Origin: Candidatus Kapaibacterium sp.
Lineage (GTDB): Bacteria; Bacteroidota; Ignavibacteria; Kapaibacteriales; UBA4661
Assembly: GCA_025455065.1 (NCBI GenBank)
Contig: JALONG010000043.1
Coordinates: 1 to 64,000, forward strand
Length of the DNA stretch: 64,000 bases
Reading direction: 5' to 3'
Part shown: one piece after another, positions 9,411-18,794 of the stretch
Layout of the letters: every line of letters starts with the position of its first letter
Numbering within the stretch: position 1 is the stretch's first letter
Translations under genes and position numbers: made by a program
The notes under the pieces: generated by a model
The model's input: only the letters and a program-made list of their open reading frames with translations
What the model was told of the DNA's origin: nothing
Database searches by the model: none

Positions 9411-9749
9411 TTTTCCACGAATCACATGAATTACCACGAATCATTTTTGTAACCATTTAGCTCTTCGACGCAGATTATCATGATTAAACTGATTGCGCTG
9501 ATTTTGAGCGGCTTTCGAGATCGTTTTCGGACAGTCGTTTGTATGAAAACAATCATGAAAATCTGTTAAACCATGAAAATCTGCGTCAAGATTTTACGAC
9601 CTAAACAGTTACCATTTTTTTTGCAATTATTTAAGCCTTTTACTCCGTGCATCCTCATTCGTGAGGATTCAGGCGGTTTACAAGGTATTTACCCTAATTA
9701 CGGCAGAGTACACATTGATTCGTGGAAATTCGTGCGATTCGTGGAAAAT
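9411..9749. repeat. nested inverted-repeat element flanking repeat B1
   Basis: A left arm at 9411-9443 (TTTTCCACGAATCACATGAA then TTACCACGAATCA) is matched in inverted form at 9716-9749 (TGATTCGTGGAAATTCG then TGCGATTCGTGGAAAA). The interior holds the B1 element at 9449-9612 and about 100 bp of plain sequence. There is no reading frame worth calling. With its surroundings this fills the gene-free stretch 9378-9767. Confidence 0.75.
9449..9612. repeat. MITE-like repeat family B, copy B1
   Basis: 164-bp block beginning GTAACCATTTAGCTCTTCGA and ending CTAAACAGTTAC, so the ends are imperfect terminal inverted repeats. Sub-terminal CGCAGATTATCATGATTA is partly mirrored by an AATCTGCGTC arm near the right end. 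A second copy lies at 34084-34246. It has no coding capacity, so any movement would need a transposase supplied elsewhere. Confidence 0.85.
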
Positions 9750-9767
9750 CGTAGATTATGAGATACA

Positions 9768-11039
9768 TCACATTGCAAGCGCTTCTTTGAGTAATTCTCC
9801 AAAGCGCCAAACGTCTTCAAACGAGTTGTAGAGCGGTGCCGGAGCAGCACGAATCACATTTGGTTCGCGCCAATCTACAATCGCGCCATTTGCCAGCAAA
9901 TACTCAAACACAGCACGACCATTTTTCTCAATAAACAACGACAACTGCGCTCCACGTTCCGCAGGATTTGTCGGCGTGATAATCGTGATGCGGCTTCCGG
10001 CAACATCGCGTATAACAAATTCCAAAAAGCCCGTCAATTCCTCACTTTTTTTGCGGAGGCGCTCTATTCCTGCCTCGTCGAAAATCTCCAATGCCGCTTT
10101 ATGAGCCGCCATCAGAATTGCCGGCGGATTGCTGAGTTGCCAAGACTGTGCGCCCAAGGCAGGGCGAAAGCCTTTTTTCATCTGAAAGCGCTCCGACTCT
10201 TCATTGCCCCACCACCCTGCAAGGCGCGGTAAATCTTTGTTTGTGGCATGGCGCTCGTGGACAAACATCCCCGCAACACCGCCGGGCGAAGAATTGAGAT
10301 ATTTATACGAACACCACACAGCCGCATCAACACGCCATTCGTGGAGTTTCATCGGAATATTTCCCACTGCATGAGCAAGGTCAAAACACGCAAACGCGCC
10401 CACGTGGTGCGCTGCGTACGTGATGGACTTCATATCGAACACCTGCCCCGTATAATACTGCACTCCGGCAAACATCACCAGCGCAAGACTCTGCCCCGCA
10501 TTGCGGATTGCTTCCAGAATATCTTCACTGCGAAGCGTGGTTTCGCCTTGTCTTGGAGCGATTTCCACAATCACATCTTCCGGCTTTAAGCCCCTCATGC
10601 GGACGTGAGTTTCCAGCGCATAATCATCCGACGGGAACGAGCCTGCCTCGCAGAGAATCTTGTACCGTTCAGGTGTTGGCTGGTAAAATGTTACCAACAT
10701 CAAATGCAGATTGACCGTCAGAGAGTTCATCGCAACGACTTCTTCCGGCTTTGCGCCGATAACCCGCGCAAGCGGCTCTTGAAGCGCTTTGTGGTACTGC
10801 CACCATGGCGTAGTTGCGTGAAAGTGTCCCTCCACGCCGAGCGCCGCCCAATCTGACAATTCCTGCTCCAACGCCGTGCGCACCGATTTGGACTGCAAGC
10901 CCAATGAATTTCCCGTAAAATACACCACTTCGCGGTCATCATGTTGCGGAAATAAAAAACGATTACGAAAATCCTGAAGCGGGTCGGATTCATCGCTTTG
11001 CCGCGCAAAATCAAGGGTGTTGTGGTAAACGGGAAGCAT
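9768..11039 (-). CDS. kynU: kynureninase
   Basis: PLP-dependent kynureninase, 423 residues, full length. It cleaves kynurenine or 3-hydroxykynurenine to (3-hydroxy)anthranilate plus alanine in tryptophan catabolism or de novo NAD synthesis. Visible family blocks are FTGNSLGLQ near 41, NSLTVNLHLMLVTFY near 105-119, FDLAHAVGN at 219-227, and the PLP lysine K246 in CSYKYLNSSPGG. No other kynurenine-pathway gene is in the window. It reads toward the repeat-rich gap. Confidence 0.95.
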   Translation of the reverse strand: MLPVYHNTLDFARQSDESDPLQDFRNRFLFPQHDDREVVYFTGNSLGLQSKSVRTALEQELSDWAALGVEGHFHATTPWWQYHKALQEPLARVIGAKPEEVVAMNSLTVNLHLMLVTFYQPTPERYKILCEAGSFPSDDYALETHVRMRGLKPEDVIVEIAPRQGETTLRSEDILEAIRNAGQSLALVMFAGVQYYTGQVFDMKSITYAAHHVGAFACFDLAHAVGNIPMKLHEWRVDAAVWCSYKYLNSSPGGVAGMFVHERHATNKDLPRLAGWWGNEESERFQMKKGFRPALGAQSWQLSNPPAILMAAHKAALEIFDEAGIERLRKKSEELTGFLEFVIRDVAGSRITIITPTNPAERGAQLSLFIEKNGRAVFEYLLANGAIVDWREPNVIRAAPAPLYNSFEDVWRFGELLKEALAM

Positions 11040-11202
11040 TGGTTGGGGGAAGTGTTGATTGGAAGAAGTGTTGAGTTTTGAGTGCTGAGTTTTATTACGG
11101 GAATATCAAGAGGAACAAGATTCTATGAGCGGTTGAGAAAAAAGGTCATTCTGATACGCTGCATTTCAGCCCTTATCCTTTATCCCTCAGCCCTTTTTCC
11201 TT

Positions 11203-12303
11203 TCACTGAATTTTCGTGAAATTAAGCTGCATCTGGGGTTTGACGAACATCACGCCTTTAGTAACGATGGTATCGCCGTCTTCCAAGCCGCTTATAACCT
11301 CGACTTTATCGGCAGTACGCAGCCCTGTTTCGATGGGCTGCATGGTGGCTTTTCCTTCACGGGAAACAATCACGCTTTTACCGCGTGTTTGCGGGATAAC
11401 GGCTTGTGTGGGAATCATAATTCCGCGCTGTTGCTTGAGCGGAACGCGCACTTTGGCAAATGCTCCGGGAGCAAGTTTGCCTTTGCTGTTGTTGAATCGG
11501 GCGCGGATACGAATGGTGCGCGTCGCGGGGTCAATCTTTGCATCAAGAGCATAAATGCTTGCTTTGAGCGTGTCAGGAGAGCCTTCGGTATTAAATTGCA
11601 CAACGGAACCAACGGTTATATCATCACTGTATTTTTCGGGCAGAGAGAAATCCATTTTGAGCGAAGAAGTCTGCTGAAGCGTGGTCATTACTTGCGTAGG
11701 AGACACAACCGCACCAACACTCACGGAGCGCAAACCGACTTTGCCATTAAAAGGCGCACGAATTTCGGTTTTTGCGATATTTGCCTTTACAACCTCAATA
11801 TCGGCGCTGGATGCAGCGAATTGTGCTTCGGCGACATCTAGCCCTTGCTGGCTAGTTCCTTGCACGGCAAGCAAGGCTTTTTCGCGCTCCATCGTCTTTT
11901 GCAAGACGGTGTATTGCGCTTGAACGCGCTGTAATTGCGCTTGCAAATCACCGTCGTAGAGCTTCACAAGCAGTTGTCCTTGCTGAACATTCTGCCCTTC
12001 GGTGAAGTTGATTTTGGTGATTCTGGCGGTGATTTCGGATTTAATTTCTGTTTCTTCATTTGCCAAGAGTGTCCCACTACTCAACGTCTCGCTTGCAATA
12101 ACGACTTCTTTCGCAATAACGCCTTCAACTGCTATTGGAGCGTTTTTTCCGGCAGCGCCGCTATTTGCGCCACCGCTATTTGCGCCGCTTGCAGAAGATT
12201 CGGGTTTGTCGGATTTAGCAGATTTGCTGCGATAAAGAAAGATTGCCCCAAACGCAGCGAGAATACAAGCCGTGATGAGAAAAGGCTTCAAAAAGCGTTG
12301 CAT
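11203..12303 (-). CDS. RND efflux periplasmic adaptor (membrane fusion protein)
   Basis: 366-residue periplasmic adaptor of the HlyD/AcrA family that would bridge an inner-membrane RND pump and an outer-membrane channel. There is one N-terminal membrane helix (about 6-24), a Ser/Gly/Ala/Asn-rich linker (30-55), a lipoyl half-motif (about 85-115), a helical hairpin (115-165) and the second lipoyl half IRAPFNGKVGLRSVSVGAVVS. The beta-barrel and membrane-proximal regions follow (IPTQAVI, VISGLEDGDTIVTKG). No pump or TolC-like gene is nearby, so the partner must be encoded elsewhere. Confidence 0.9.
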   Translation of the reverse strand: MQRFLKPFLITACILAAFGAIFLYRSKSAKSDKPESSASGANSGGANSGAAGKNAPIAVEGVIAKEVVIASETLSSGTLLANEETEIKSEITARITKINFTEGQNVQQGQLLVKLYDGDLQAQLQRVQAQYTVLQKTMEREKALLAVQGTSQQGLDVAEAQFAASSADIEVVKANIAKTEIRAPFNGKVGLRSVSVGAVVSPTQVMTTLQQTSSLKMDFSLPEKYSDDITVGSVVQFNTEGSPDTLKASIYALDAKIDPATRTIRIRARFNNSKGKLAPGAFAKVRVPLKQQRGIMIPTQAVIPQTRGKSVIVSREGKATMQPIETGLRTADKVEVISGLEDGDTIVTKGVMFVKPQMQLNFTKIQ

Positions 12304-12668
12304 GATGCCGTGAAAAAGTACCGTAAAAAAGTGAAGTGTTCCGAGAGTAATGACGAATGACAGACATTAGAATTGATGATTGCCAAACGATTGCCTACTG
12401 GTGATGATAAAAAGTGTATCTGCAAACTTACGCGAAAGAACGTATATTTACCACATATTTTTATCGGATATTTTCCCACACTTTTCGTAAAATCAATTCC
12501 GAAGTATTTTGTATCTTCGTTACAGATTTTTGCAGTATTACGATGACAGACACTCAACACCATAGATTTTATCACGCTTTAACCGTCTTTCAACCGTCGT
12601 CTTTCAACCATCGTCTTTCGACAATAGTTTTTCGTAACCGTATTCGATAACAGTTGCCAACGCACATT
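12304..12668. other. gene-free stretch between divergent genes
   Basis: 365 bp between the leftward fusion protein and the rightward TIGR03643 gene, so it must hold both promoters. I see only a short imperfect tandem repeat of a CGTCTTTCAACC-like unit at about 12583-12625 and no convincing gene. The shadow frames here lack protein-like composition. Confidence 0.6.
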
Positions 12669-12962
12669 ATGAACCCTACTTCTACTCCCAATCCCGGAAA
12701 AGCACTTTTGGATTCTCTCTCGCCGGAAGCGCGAGATCGCATTATCGAAATGGCATGGGAAGACCGAACACCGTTTGAAGCCATTTTCAACCAATTCGGC
12801 TTGCGCGAAAACGATGTACGCCGCCTTATGCGACGCACGATGAAAACATCCAGCTTCAAGATGTGGCGTGAGCGTGTGAGTGGTCGCAAAACCAAACACG
12901 AGCAATTACGCCCCGAAGAAATGAATGATAAACCGCGCTTTCGGTCGCGGAATCAGAAATAA
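12669..12962 (+). CDS. TIGR03643/DUF2805 family protein
   Basis: 97-residue basic protein with the family hallmark DRIIEMAWEDRTPFEAIF, then QFGLRENDVRRLMRR and SSFKMWRERVSGRKTKH. The helical centre resembles a helix-turn-helix, suggesting nucleic-acid binding. The family is common in Bacteroidota and some marine proteobacteria but has no assigned function that I know of. I chose the ATG at 12669; the frame opens 15 bases earlier. Confidence 0.85.
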   Translation: MNPTSTPNPGKALLDSLSPEARDRIIEMAWEDRTPFEAIFNQFGLRENDVRRLMRRTMKTSSFKMWRERVSGRKTKHEQLRPEEMNDKPRFRSRNQK

Positions 12963-13117
12963 ATGACCAAATTACCCAAATAATGCGCTAAAAAATTTGT
13001 CAAGCGCGGCGATTTTACTAAATTGTGCCTTCGTGAATTCTAATGCGGCTTGCTTCCGTGCGCACAGCCCGTAAAATCACCGTTTTCACCCTCATCAACC
13101 ACATTCCGATTCCGTTT

Positions 13118-14710
13118 ATGCTCCTTGCAACGCTCTTCGCACCTCTTGTCGGCGCACTTGCGCTTTTGCTGGTCAGCCGCGATGCTAAGAAAGCGCTGAA
13201 ATACTCGTCGTTACTTGTGTCACTCATTACCTTTGTCTTTGGTTTAGTGGCGCTGCTGCAATTCGACCGCTCTAACCCCAATATGCAAATGCTTACTTCG
13301 CAAGCGTGGATTCCCTCGCTGGATGCGGGTTTTCGGATTGGTGTGGACGGGATGTCGGTGCTGTTCGTTTTTTTGACGACGCTCACAATGCCTGTCGTCA
13401 TTTTGGCAGGTTTTGACAGTATTAAAGAGCATGAAAAAGAATTTTACGCGCTGATTTTACTTTTAGAATTTGGCGTTATCGGAATTTTTGCTGCATTAGA
13501 TACCTTCCTTTTTTACGTCTTTTTTGAACTTATTTTGATACCGATGTATTTTCTCATTGGTATTTGGGGCGGTGAGCGCCGTGCTTTTGCAGCAATCAAG
13601 TTTTTTATTTACACGATGTTTGGTTCTCTGGTGATGCTCGTTGCCCTGATATGGCTTGGTTACTATGTTCAGCAGACAACAGGACATTTCACCACGAATT
13701 TGCTTCTTCTACGCGAAATCGCTCCGACAATCCCGCTTGAAACGCAGAAATGGATGTTCTTCGCCTTTATGCTGGCGTTTTGTATCAAAGTGCCGCTTTT
13801 TCCCGTTCACACGTGGCTCCCGGATGTGCAGTCCGAATCGCCACTTGTGGCAACGGTCGTTGTGGGCGCGGTTCTCTTCAAAATCGGCATTTACGGCTTG
13901 ATTCGCTTCGGTCTGGAAATGTTCCCGCAATCGTCGCTGGAGTACGCAAAAGTGATGTGTACGCTGGGTGCAATCGCTGTGGTCTATGGCGCTCTGGTGG
14001 CAATCGTGCAAACCGATATGCGCCGTTTGGCTTCCTACGCGCTTGTCAGTAGTTTGGGAACAATGGTGATGGGCGTATTTTCCATGACTCCCGAAGGCGT
14101 TCAAGGTGCAATTTTGCAGACCTTTAATCACGGTTTATCGGTAACGGGCTTGTTTTTGTGCTTGGGCGTTCTCACCGAACAGCGCGGGACAACGAATCTC
14201 GCTGATTACGGCGGCGTTGCGAAGGTTATGCCGATGTTTGCGGTGTTGTTTGCAATTTCGATGTTCTCGCTGGCAGGCTTGCCGGGCTTAAATGGCTTTA
14301 TTGGCGAGTATTTGCTGCTCTTGGGAACATTTCGCTCACCGTTTTTGAATAATTGGGTTTACGGTATCGTCGGCGCAACAACAGGAACATTTGTAGCGAT
14401 GTATATGCTGAAACTCTACAATAATGTGTGCTTCGGCAAAACGCCCAACGAAGAAAGCGCTTCGATGAAGGATTTGACGACAAAAGAACTTGCAACGCTC
14501 ATTCCGGCGACGATTCTGATGATTTGGATTGGTGTTTATCCTTCAACATTTATGCGCTTTTCCGAAGAATCCACCAAAGCACTTGTCGGCAAACTTGAAA
14601 TTATCAAATTCGGCACCACCAAACACACCGACACCCTGAAAAAACTTCATGCTGCACCGCACGAAGGCGCTGCGCATAATAGCGCGGCACAGTCCGGTAG
14701 TGGACATTAG
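13118..14710 (+). CDS. nuoM: NADH-quinone oxidoreductase subunit M
   Basis: Antiporter-like proton-pumping subunit of respiratory complex I, about 530 residues and some 14 membrane helices. Key charged residues are present: the Glu in FYVFFELILIPMYFL and the Lys in FCIKVPLFPVHTWLPDVQSE. The first ATG at 13043 would add a hydrophilic lead (MRLASVRTARK); the ATG at 13118 gives the usual MLLATLFAPLVGALA start. The C-terminus has a His/Ala/Ser-rich tail. nuoN follows after 256 bp containing repeat A2. The other complex I subunits are not in the window. Confidence 0.95.
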   Translation: MLLATLFAPLVGALALLLVSRDAKKALKYSSLLVSLITFVFGLVALLQFDRSNPNMQMLTSQAWIPSLDAGFRIGVDGMSVLFVFLTTLTMPVVILAGFDSIKEHEKEFYALILLLEFGVIGIFAALDTFLFYVFFELILIPMYFLIGIWGGERRAFAAIKFFIYTMFGSLVMLVALIWLGYYVQQTTGHFTTNLLLLREIAPTIPLETQKWMFFAFMLAFCIKVPLFPVHTWLPDVQSESPLVATVVVGAVLFKIGIYGLIRFGLEMFPQSSLEYAKVMCTLGAIAVVYGALVAIVQTDMRRLASYALVSSLGTMVMGVFSMTPEGVQGAILQTFNHGLSVTGLFLCLGVLTEQRGTTNLADYGGVAKVMPMFAVLFAISMFSLAGLPGLNGFIGEYLLLLGTFRSPFLNNWVYGIVGATTGTFVAMYMLKLYNNVCFGKTPNEESASMKDLTTKELATLIPATILMIWIGVYPSTFMRFSEESTKALVGKLEIIKFGTTKHTDTLKKLHAAPHEGAAHNSAAQSGSGH

Positions 14711-14743
14711 CAATTTATAGAACTCTCAATGTTCAATCTTCCC

Positions 14744-14883
14744 GTAGCACAGACTGAGCGCGGCGCTCACTTGTCTGTGTCCGAAATGAGCGAAGCGAAT
14801 AATCTTCAAAGCCAGTCTGTACAACACTTTCGTTGATTACGCCTAACGGCGTTAATGGCACAGACAAGAATGTCTGTGCTACA
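14744..14883. repeat. dispersed palindromic repeat family A, copy A2
   Basis: 140-bp element between nuoM and nuoN. Its ends are inverted repeats, GTAGCACAGAC at 14744 and GTCTGTGCTAC ending at 14883, and a GCGCGGCGCTC hairpin lies inside. It aligns along its length with copy A3 at 21548-21699. It lies in the transcript gap of an otherwise tight gene pair, so it may add hairpins to the nuoMN message. Confidence 0.85.
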
Positions 14884-14966
14884 TTAAGAAAAAACAATAC
14901 CTTCCGAGCATTCAAATATCTGCACAACCCAGAAAATTTATCCCTTATCCTTCATCCTTTACTTCC

Positions 14967-16403
14967 ATGCTGCAAGACGTATACTACTCGTTACCGATAG
15001 CGCTGTGTTCATTTTTTGGCATTACGGCAATGCTCTTAGGCGCACTTGTGCAAAAAAATCGCAGTAATATCGTGATGCCGTATTCAACTATTGGTTTGGT
15101 GACGGTGTTCACCTTTGCTGCGCTCTTTTGGGGCAGAAACGGCACGGCTTTTAACGGTATGATTACGATTGGGATGTACCCGTATTTTTTCGATATGCTT
15201 TTTGCGGCAGCAGGAATTTTGGTGATGATTGCGGCGCGACCCTATTTACAGCGCATGAATTGGGAATTTGACGAATTTTACGTCTTAGTGCTGTTCGCCG
15301 TGAGCGGCATGATGCTGATGGCGCACGCGAACCATTTGCTGATAACGTTTATCGGCATCGAGATTATGTCTATCAGTTTTTACGTGCTTGCGGCGTATAT
15401 GCGCAATGAATCGCTGTCGGTGGAATCGGGCTTGAAGTATTTTCTTTTGGGCGCGTTTTCAACGGGATTTTTGCTCTACGGCATGGCGCTAATTTACGGC
15501 GCAACGGGCGGAAAAATGGAATATCCTGCAATTCGCGCTGCGGTTAGCTACGGCTCACAAATGCCGCTACTACTGCTTGCGGGAACGGGTTTGATTATCG
15601 TCGGTCTCTGTTTCAAAGTCGCAGCGTTTCCCTTTCACGTGTGGGCACCGGACGTGTATCAAGGCGCTCCGACAGTCGTTACGGCGTTTATGAGTACAGG
15701 AGGCAAAGCGGCTGCGTTTGCGGCGTTTATTCAACTTGGTGCAGTGCTTATTCCCAACGGCGGACCGGACAGCGTGAAAATCACACATCTTTTGGCAATA
15801 ATTTCTGCTGCATCTATGCTCTACGGCAATATTGCCGCTTGCGCACAGCAAAATGTGAAACGCCTTTTGGCATATTCTTCCATCGCACAAGCCGGATACA
15901 TGATGATTGGGATTGTGGCAGGCACGGGGCGCGGTACAAGCGGCTTGATGTTCTATCTGGCAGCATATTTGTTCACCCAAATTGGCGCGTTTATCGTTGC
16001 AGCGGCACTGGAAAATGAATACGGCAAGCAGTTAGAATTCAGTGATTATGCGGGTTTGGCGAAACGTCATCCGCTCTTGGCAGGGGTAATGTCGCTGTTT
16101 ATGTTCTCGCTTGTCGGCTTGCCGCCGTTTGCAGTCTTTTTTGGCAAATACTACCTTTTCACTGCCGCTATTGAAGCGGGTTATACGTGGCTTGCGCTGG
16201 TGGGTGTGCTTGCAAGCGTGATTTCAGCCTACTTTTATCTTGGACTTATTGTCGCAATGTATTTCCGCACCCACGAAACAGGCGAAATACAGCCTGCCGC
16301 ACCCGGTATGTCTGGCGTAACGATTGCATTAGCTGTGGCGGGTGTGATTCTTCTCGGCTTGATTCCTGCGGCTGTGCTACGGATTACAGGCGGGGGGATG
16401 TAG
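14967..16403 (+). CDS. nuoN: NADH-quinone oxidoreductase subunit N
   Basis: Complex I antiporter-like subunit N, 478 residues, about 14 membrane helices. Conserved features are the Glu in FIGIEIMSISFYVLAAYMR, the Lys in CFKVAAFPFHVWAPDVYQGAP, and the LAYSSIAQAGYMMIG block. It couples electron transfer to proton translocation with NuoL and NuoM. It is the last gene before a convergent junction with the Lol-type permease and follows nuoM on the same strand. Confidence 0.95.
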   Translation: MLQDVYYSLPIALCSFFGITAMLLGALVQKNRSNIVMPYSTIGLVTVFTFAALFWGRNGTAFNGMITIGMYPYFFDMLFAAAGILVMIAARPYLQRMNWEFDEFYVLVLFAVSGMMLMAHANHLLITFIGIEIMSISFYVLAAYMRNESLSVESGLKYFLLGAFSTGFLLYGMALIYGATGGKMEYPAIRAAVSYGSQMPLLLLAGTGLIIVGLCFKVAAFPFHVWAPDVYQGAPTVVTAFMSTGGKAAAFAAFIQLGAVLIPNGGPDSVKITHLLAIISAASMLYGNIAACAQQNVKRLLAYSSIAQAGYMMIGIVAGTGRGTSGLMFYLAAYLFTQIGAFIVAAALENEYGKQLEFSDYAGLAKRHPLLAGVMSLFMFSLVGLPPFAVFFGKYYLFTAAIEAGYTWLALVGVLASVISAYFYLGLIVAMYFRTHETGEIQPAAPGMSGVTIALAVAGVILLGLIPAAVLRITGGGM

Positions 16404-16445
16404 TCACAAACATTACATTGATGATTGTGTGTTGAGTATATTTTA

Positions 16446-16524
16446 GTGGCACAGACATTTTTGTCTGTGCGAGTTTTTATGCCTATTTTGAGCAATTTCG
16501 CACAGACAAAAATGTCTGTGCCAC
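16446..16524. repeat. dispersed palindromic repeat family A, short form, copy A4
   Basis: 79 bp in the convergent gap between nuoN and the Lol-type permease. Both ends are palindromic (GTGGCACAGACATTTTTGTC and its mirror) and they also mirror each other, so the block can fold as one long hairpin or two short ones. Position and symmetry suit a bidirectional transcription terminator. Confidence 0.85.
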
Positions 16525-16564
16525 CCACACTTTACATACTTATTTTTCGTCAAGCCTAAATTCC

Positions 16565-17920
16565 TCACACACGCTCTTTCCGCAATAGTGCCAACGCTGA
16601 CCGTATTTTTCCCGCTTCACGGGCAGGTGCAAAGCCTGAGAGCAGCGATAGTGTAAGAGCAATAACACAAACTACCGCCACATCGCTCCATTCCACCAGC
16701 AAAGGCAAAATCGGAATCACATACCGCGTCGTATCAAGCGCAATCCATCCGAAGTTCATTTGCCCCCAGCACACTCCCACACCCAACACTGCCCCAAGCA
16801 CTGTTCCCGTTACACCGACTAAAAAACTGTGGCTGAAAAAGATAGTGACAATTAACGATGACCGAGCGCCGAGCGCCTTGAGCATACCGATTTCCGCACG
16901 TTTTTCCGCAACGGTCATCGAAAGCGACGCGAAGATATTGAACACCGCCACCAGCACAATTATCAACAACACACAAAACGCTGCCAAGCGTTCAAAGCGC
17001 ATGATGTTGTAAAGTTCGCGGTGTAAATCGAACCATGTTTCGACGCGAAACCCCGTTCCTAATGCGGCTTGCAGAAGATTTTTTCCGTTTGTACTCAGTT
17101 GCACGTTTTCCAAGCGCACATCCACATATTGCGCGGCAAAATCGTCGGTGGGCAATTTCAACAAACGCCGTGCGGCTGCAAGCGAGGTGTAGGCTTGTGT
17201 TGCGTCGTATTCTTTGGTATTCGACTGAAACACCCCCACAATCACCCCGCGCACCATTTTTGGCGGAACAGCCTGTGTTATTGCGGCTTCTATCGCATTG
17301 GGCGAGAGCAACTGTACGGTGTCGCCCACAACCAAGCGCAAATTATCCGACAGTGCAGCGCCCATCACAAGCGGTACGAGGTTGCTATTCTCTTCCGATT
17401 CCAAACGAAATTCCCCCGTAACCAAGGTTTTACGCAGCCCCGAAACAATATCCACTTTGGATTGCTCAATACCGATAAGTTGAAACGGCTGCATAGAACG
17501 CCCATTTACACAGACCATTTTTCCGCTTGCCACCGGGGCAATGTAGGATGCACCAAGCGGCTGCAACGCTGTGGTGATGAGCTTTTGCAAGGAATCATCT
17601 GCCCGAAGCCACTGCACGGATGTATTCGATGATGCACTATTGGCGGCACTATTTACCACACTAATTCGCAAATGTGGGTCGAAACCAATAAGGAAGCGGT
17701 CTATGAGCGATTGAAAGCCATTAAAAAGCGACATCACAATAATCAACGCCGCCACACCAAGCATAATACCGCCAATAGAAATTCCGGTAATGACGGTGAT
17801 AAAATTCAGCGAATGTTTTGAACGCACATAACGGCGGGCGATAAACAACGAAAGCCGCAGCGAAGCGAGTTTGGAAGCGGTTTGTGGCGGAGGAGTTGCC
17901 TGAGGTTGGATGCTGTTCAT
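16565..17920 (-). CDS. LolC/E-type ABC permease (lipoprotein-releasing family)
   Basis: 451-residue inner-membrane permease of the FtsX/LolE type. It has an N-terminal helix after FIARRYVRSKHSLNFITVIT, a large periplasmic domain (about 75-305), and three C-terminal helices with the family signature MTVAEKRAEIGMLKALGA. LolCDE extracts lipoproteins from the inner membrane for delivery to LolA. No LolD ATPase is adjacent, so the role is inferred from family. A short family A repeat lies just upstream of the gene. Confidence 0.88.
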   Translation of the reverse strand: MNSIQPQATPPPQTASKLASLRLSLFIARRYVRSKHSLNFITVITGISIGGIMLGVAALIIVMSLFNGFQSLIDRFLIGFDPHLRISVVNSAANSASSNTSVQWLRADDSLQKLITTALQPLGASYIAPVASGKMVCVNGRSMQPFQLIGIEQSKVDIVSGLRKTLVTGEFRLESEENSNLVPLVMGAALSDNLRLVVGDTVQLLSPNAIEAAITQAVPPKMVRGVIVGVFQSNTKEYDATQAYTSLAAARRLLKLPTDDFAAQYVDVRLENVQLSTNGKNLLQAALGTGFRVETWFDLHRELYNIMRFERLAAFCVLLIIVLVAVFNIFASLSMTVAEKRAEIGMLKALGARSSLIVTIFFSHSFLVGVTGTVLGAVLGVGVCWGQMNFGWIALDTTRYVIPILPLLVEWSDVAVVCVIALTLSLLSGFAPAREAGKIRSALALLRKERV

Positions 17921-17987
17921 AACGGCTTTGGGGATGATGTTCGTTTATTACTGACAAAATACTGAGGGGTGGGAGTAAAAATGTAAG

Positions 17988-18065
17988 TGGCACAGACATT
18001 TTTGTCTGTGCGAAATTGCTCAAAACCAGCACAAACACTCGCACAGACAAAAATGTCTGTGCCAC
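17988..18065. repeat. dispersed palindromic repeat family A, short form, copy A5
   Basis: 78 bp almost identical to A4: GTGGCACAGACATTTTTGTC at the left, AAAAATGTCTGTGCCAC at the right, with a CGAAATTGCTCAAAA spacer also found, inverted, in A4. It lies between pgsA and the Lol-type permease. Confidence 0.85.
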
Positions 18066-18103
18066 TGATTCTCAAAATTATTCACATATTTCGCAAACAA
18101 TCT

Positions 18104-18679
18104 TTACGCTACACTCGTAGGCGGTGTCGGTGATTTCAGCACGTTGAAAAAGCGCACCACATACAAAACCGACGAAACCAGTACCATAACAAGCGCCGCA
18201 CCCATACTCCACTCAATAGACCATGCGGGCGCTTCCAACACAACACAAGACATCATCACAATCATACAAAAGACCGCGATTTTCCCTGCGGTATTGGACG
18301 GCATCACAAAGCCCGTGCGCTTGGTCAGGTAAATCCCCGCAAGCATGATTAGCACATCACGAGCAATCACCAGCGCCACAAACCAAAGCGGCAAGCGCCC
18401 TTGCACCACCAGCATCCCTGTAATAACGGCAACATAAATTTTATCGGCAAGCGGGTCAATCACTTTCCCCGCTTCGCTGACTTCGTTCAGTTTCCGCGCA
18501 AGCCAGCCGTCCAGCAAATCAGTGATGTACGCCAAAACACCGATGGAATAGGCAAGGTAATTATGCCCCTGCCACAGCAGCACTGCCGAAGGAATTGTCA
18601 GCAAAGCACGAAGCATACTGAGTCCGTTGGAATACGTCCAGATTTTATCGGACATTTTATGAGCGCTGGTGCTGGACAT
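18104..18679 (-). CDS. pgsA: CDP-diacylglycerol-glycerol-3-phosphate 3-phosphatidyltransferase
   Basis: CDP-alcohol phosphatidyltransferase, about 191 residues, making phosphatidylglycerol phosphate in the inner membrane. The family motif D..DG..AR........G...D...D is exact: DLLDGWLARKLNEV then SEAGKVIDPLADK. Four to five hydrophobic helices follow. The open frame extends to 18847 into the end of the epimerase gene; I start at the ATG at 18679 (MSSTSAHK), which avoids the overlap, and MSDKIW at 18655 is also possible. It follows the epimerase in a leftward run of envelope genes. Confidence 0.9.
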   Translation of the reverse strand: MSSTSAHKMSDKIWTYSNGLSMLRALLTIPSAVLLWQGHNYLAYSIGVLAYITDLLDGWLARKLNEVSEAGKVIDPLADKIYVAVITGMLVVQGRLPLWFVALVIARDVLIMLAGIYLTKRTGFVMPSNTAGKIAVFCMIVMMSCVVLEAPAWSIEWSMGAALVMVLVSSVLYVVRFFNVLKSPTPPTSVA

Positions 18680-18794
18680 GGCGGTAATGGAGAAAGTTGG
18701 GAAAGTGTTCAATATGATGAAGAGAACGTAAAAGAGCGAGGCTCTTGCTGCGTTGCAAGCGTCTCGCTCCCCGAAAGATGTAGAATCCGGCAGA

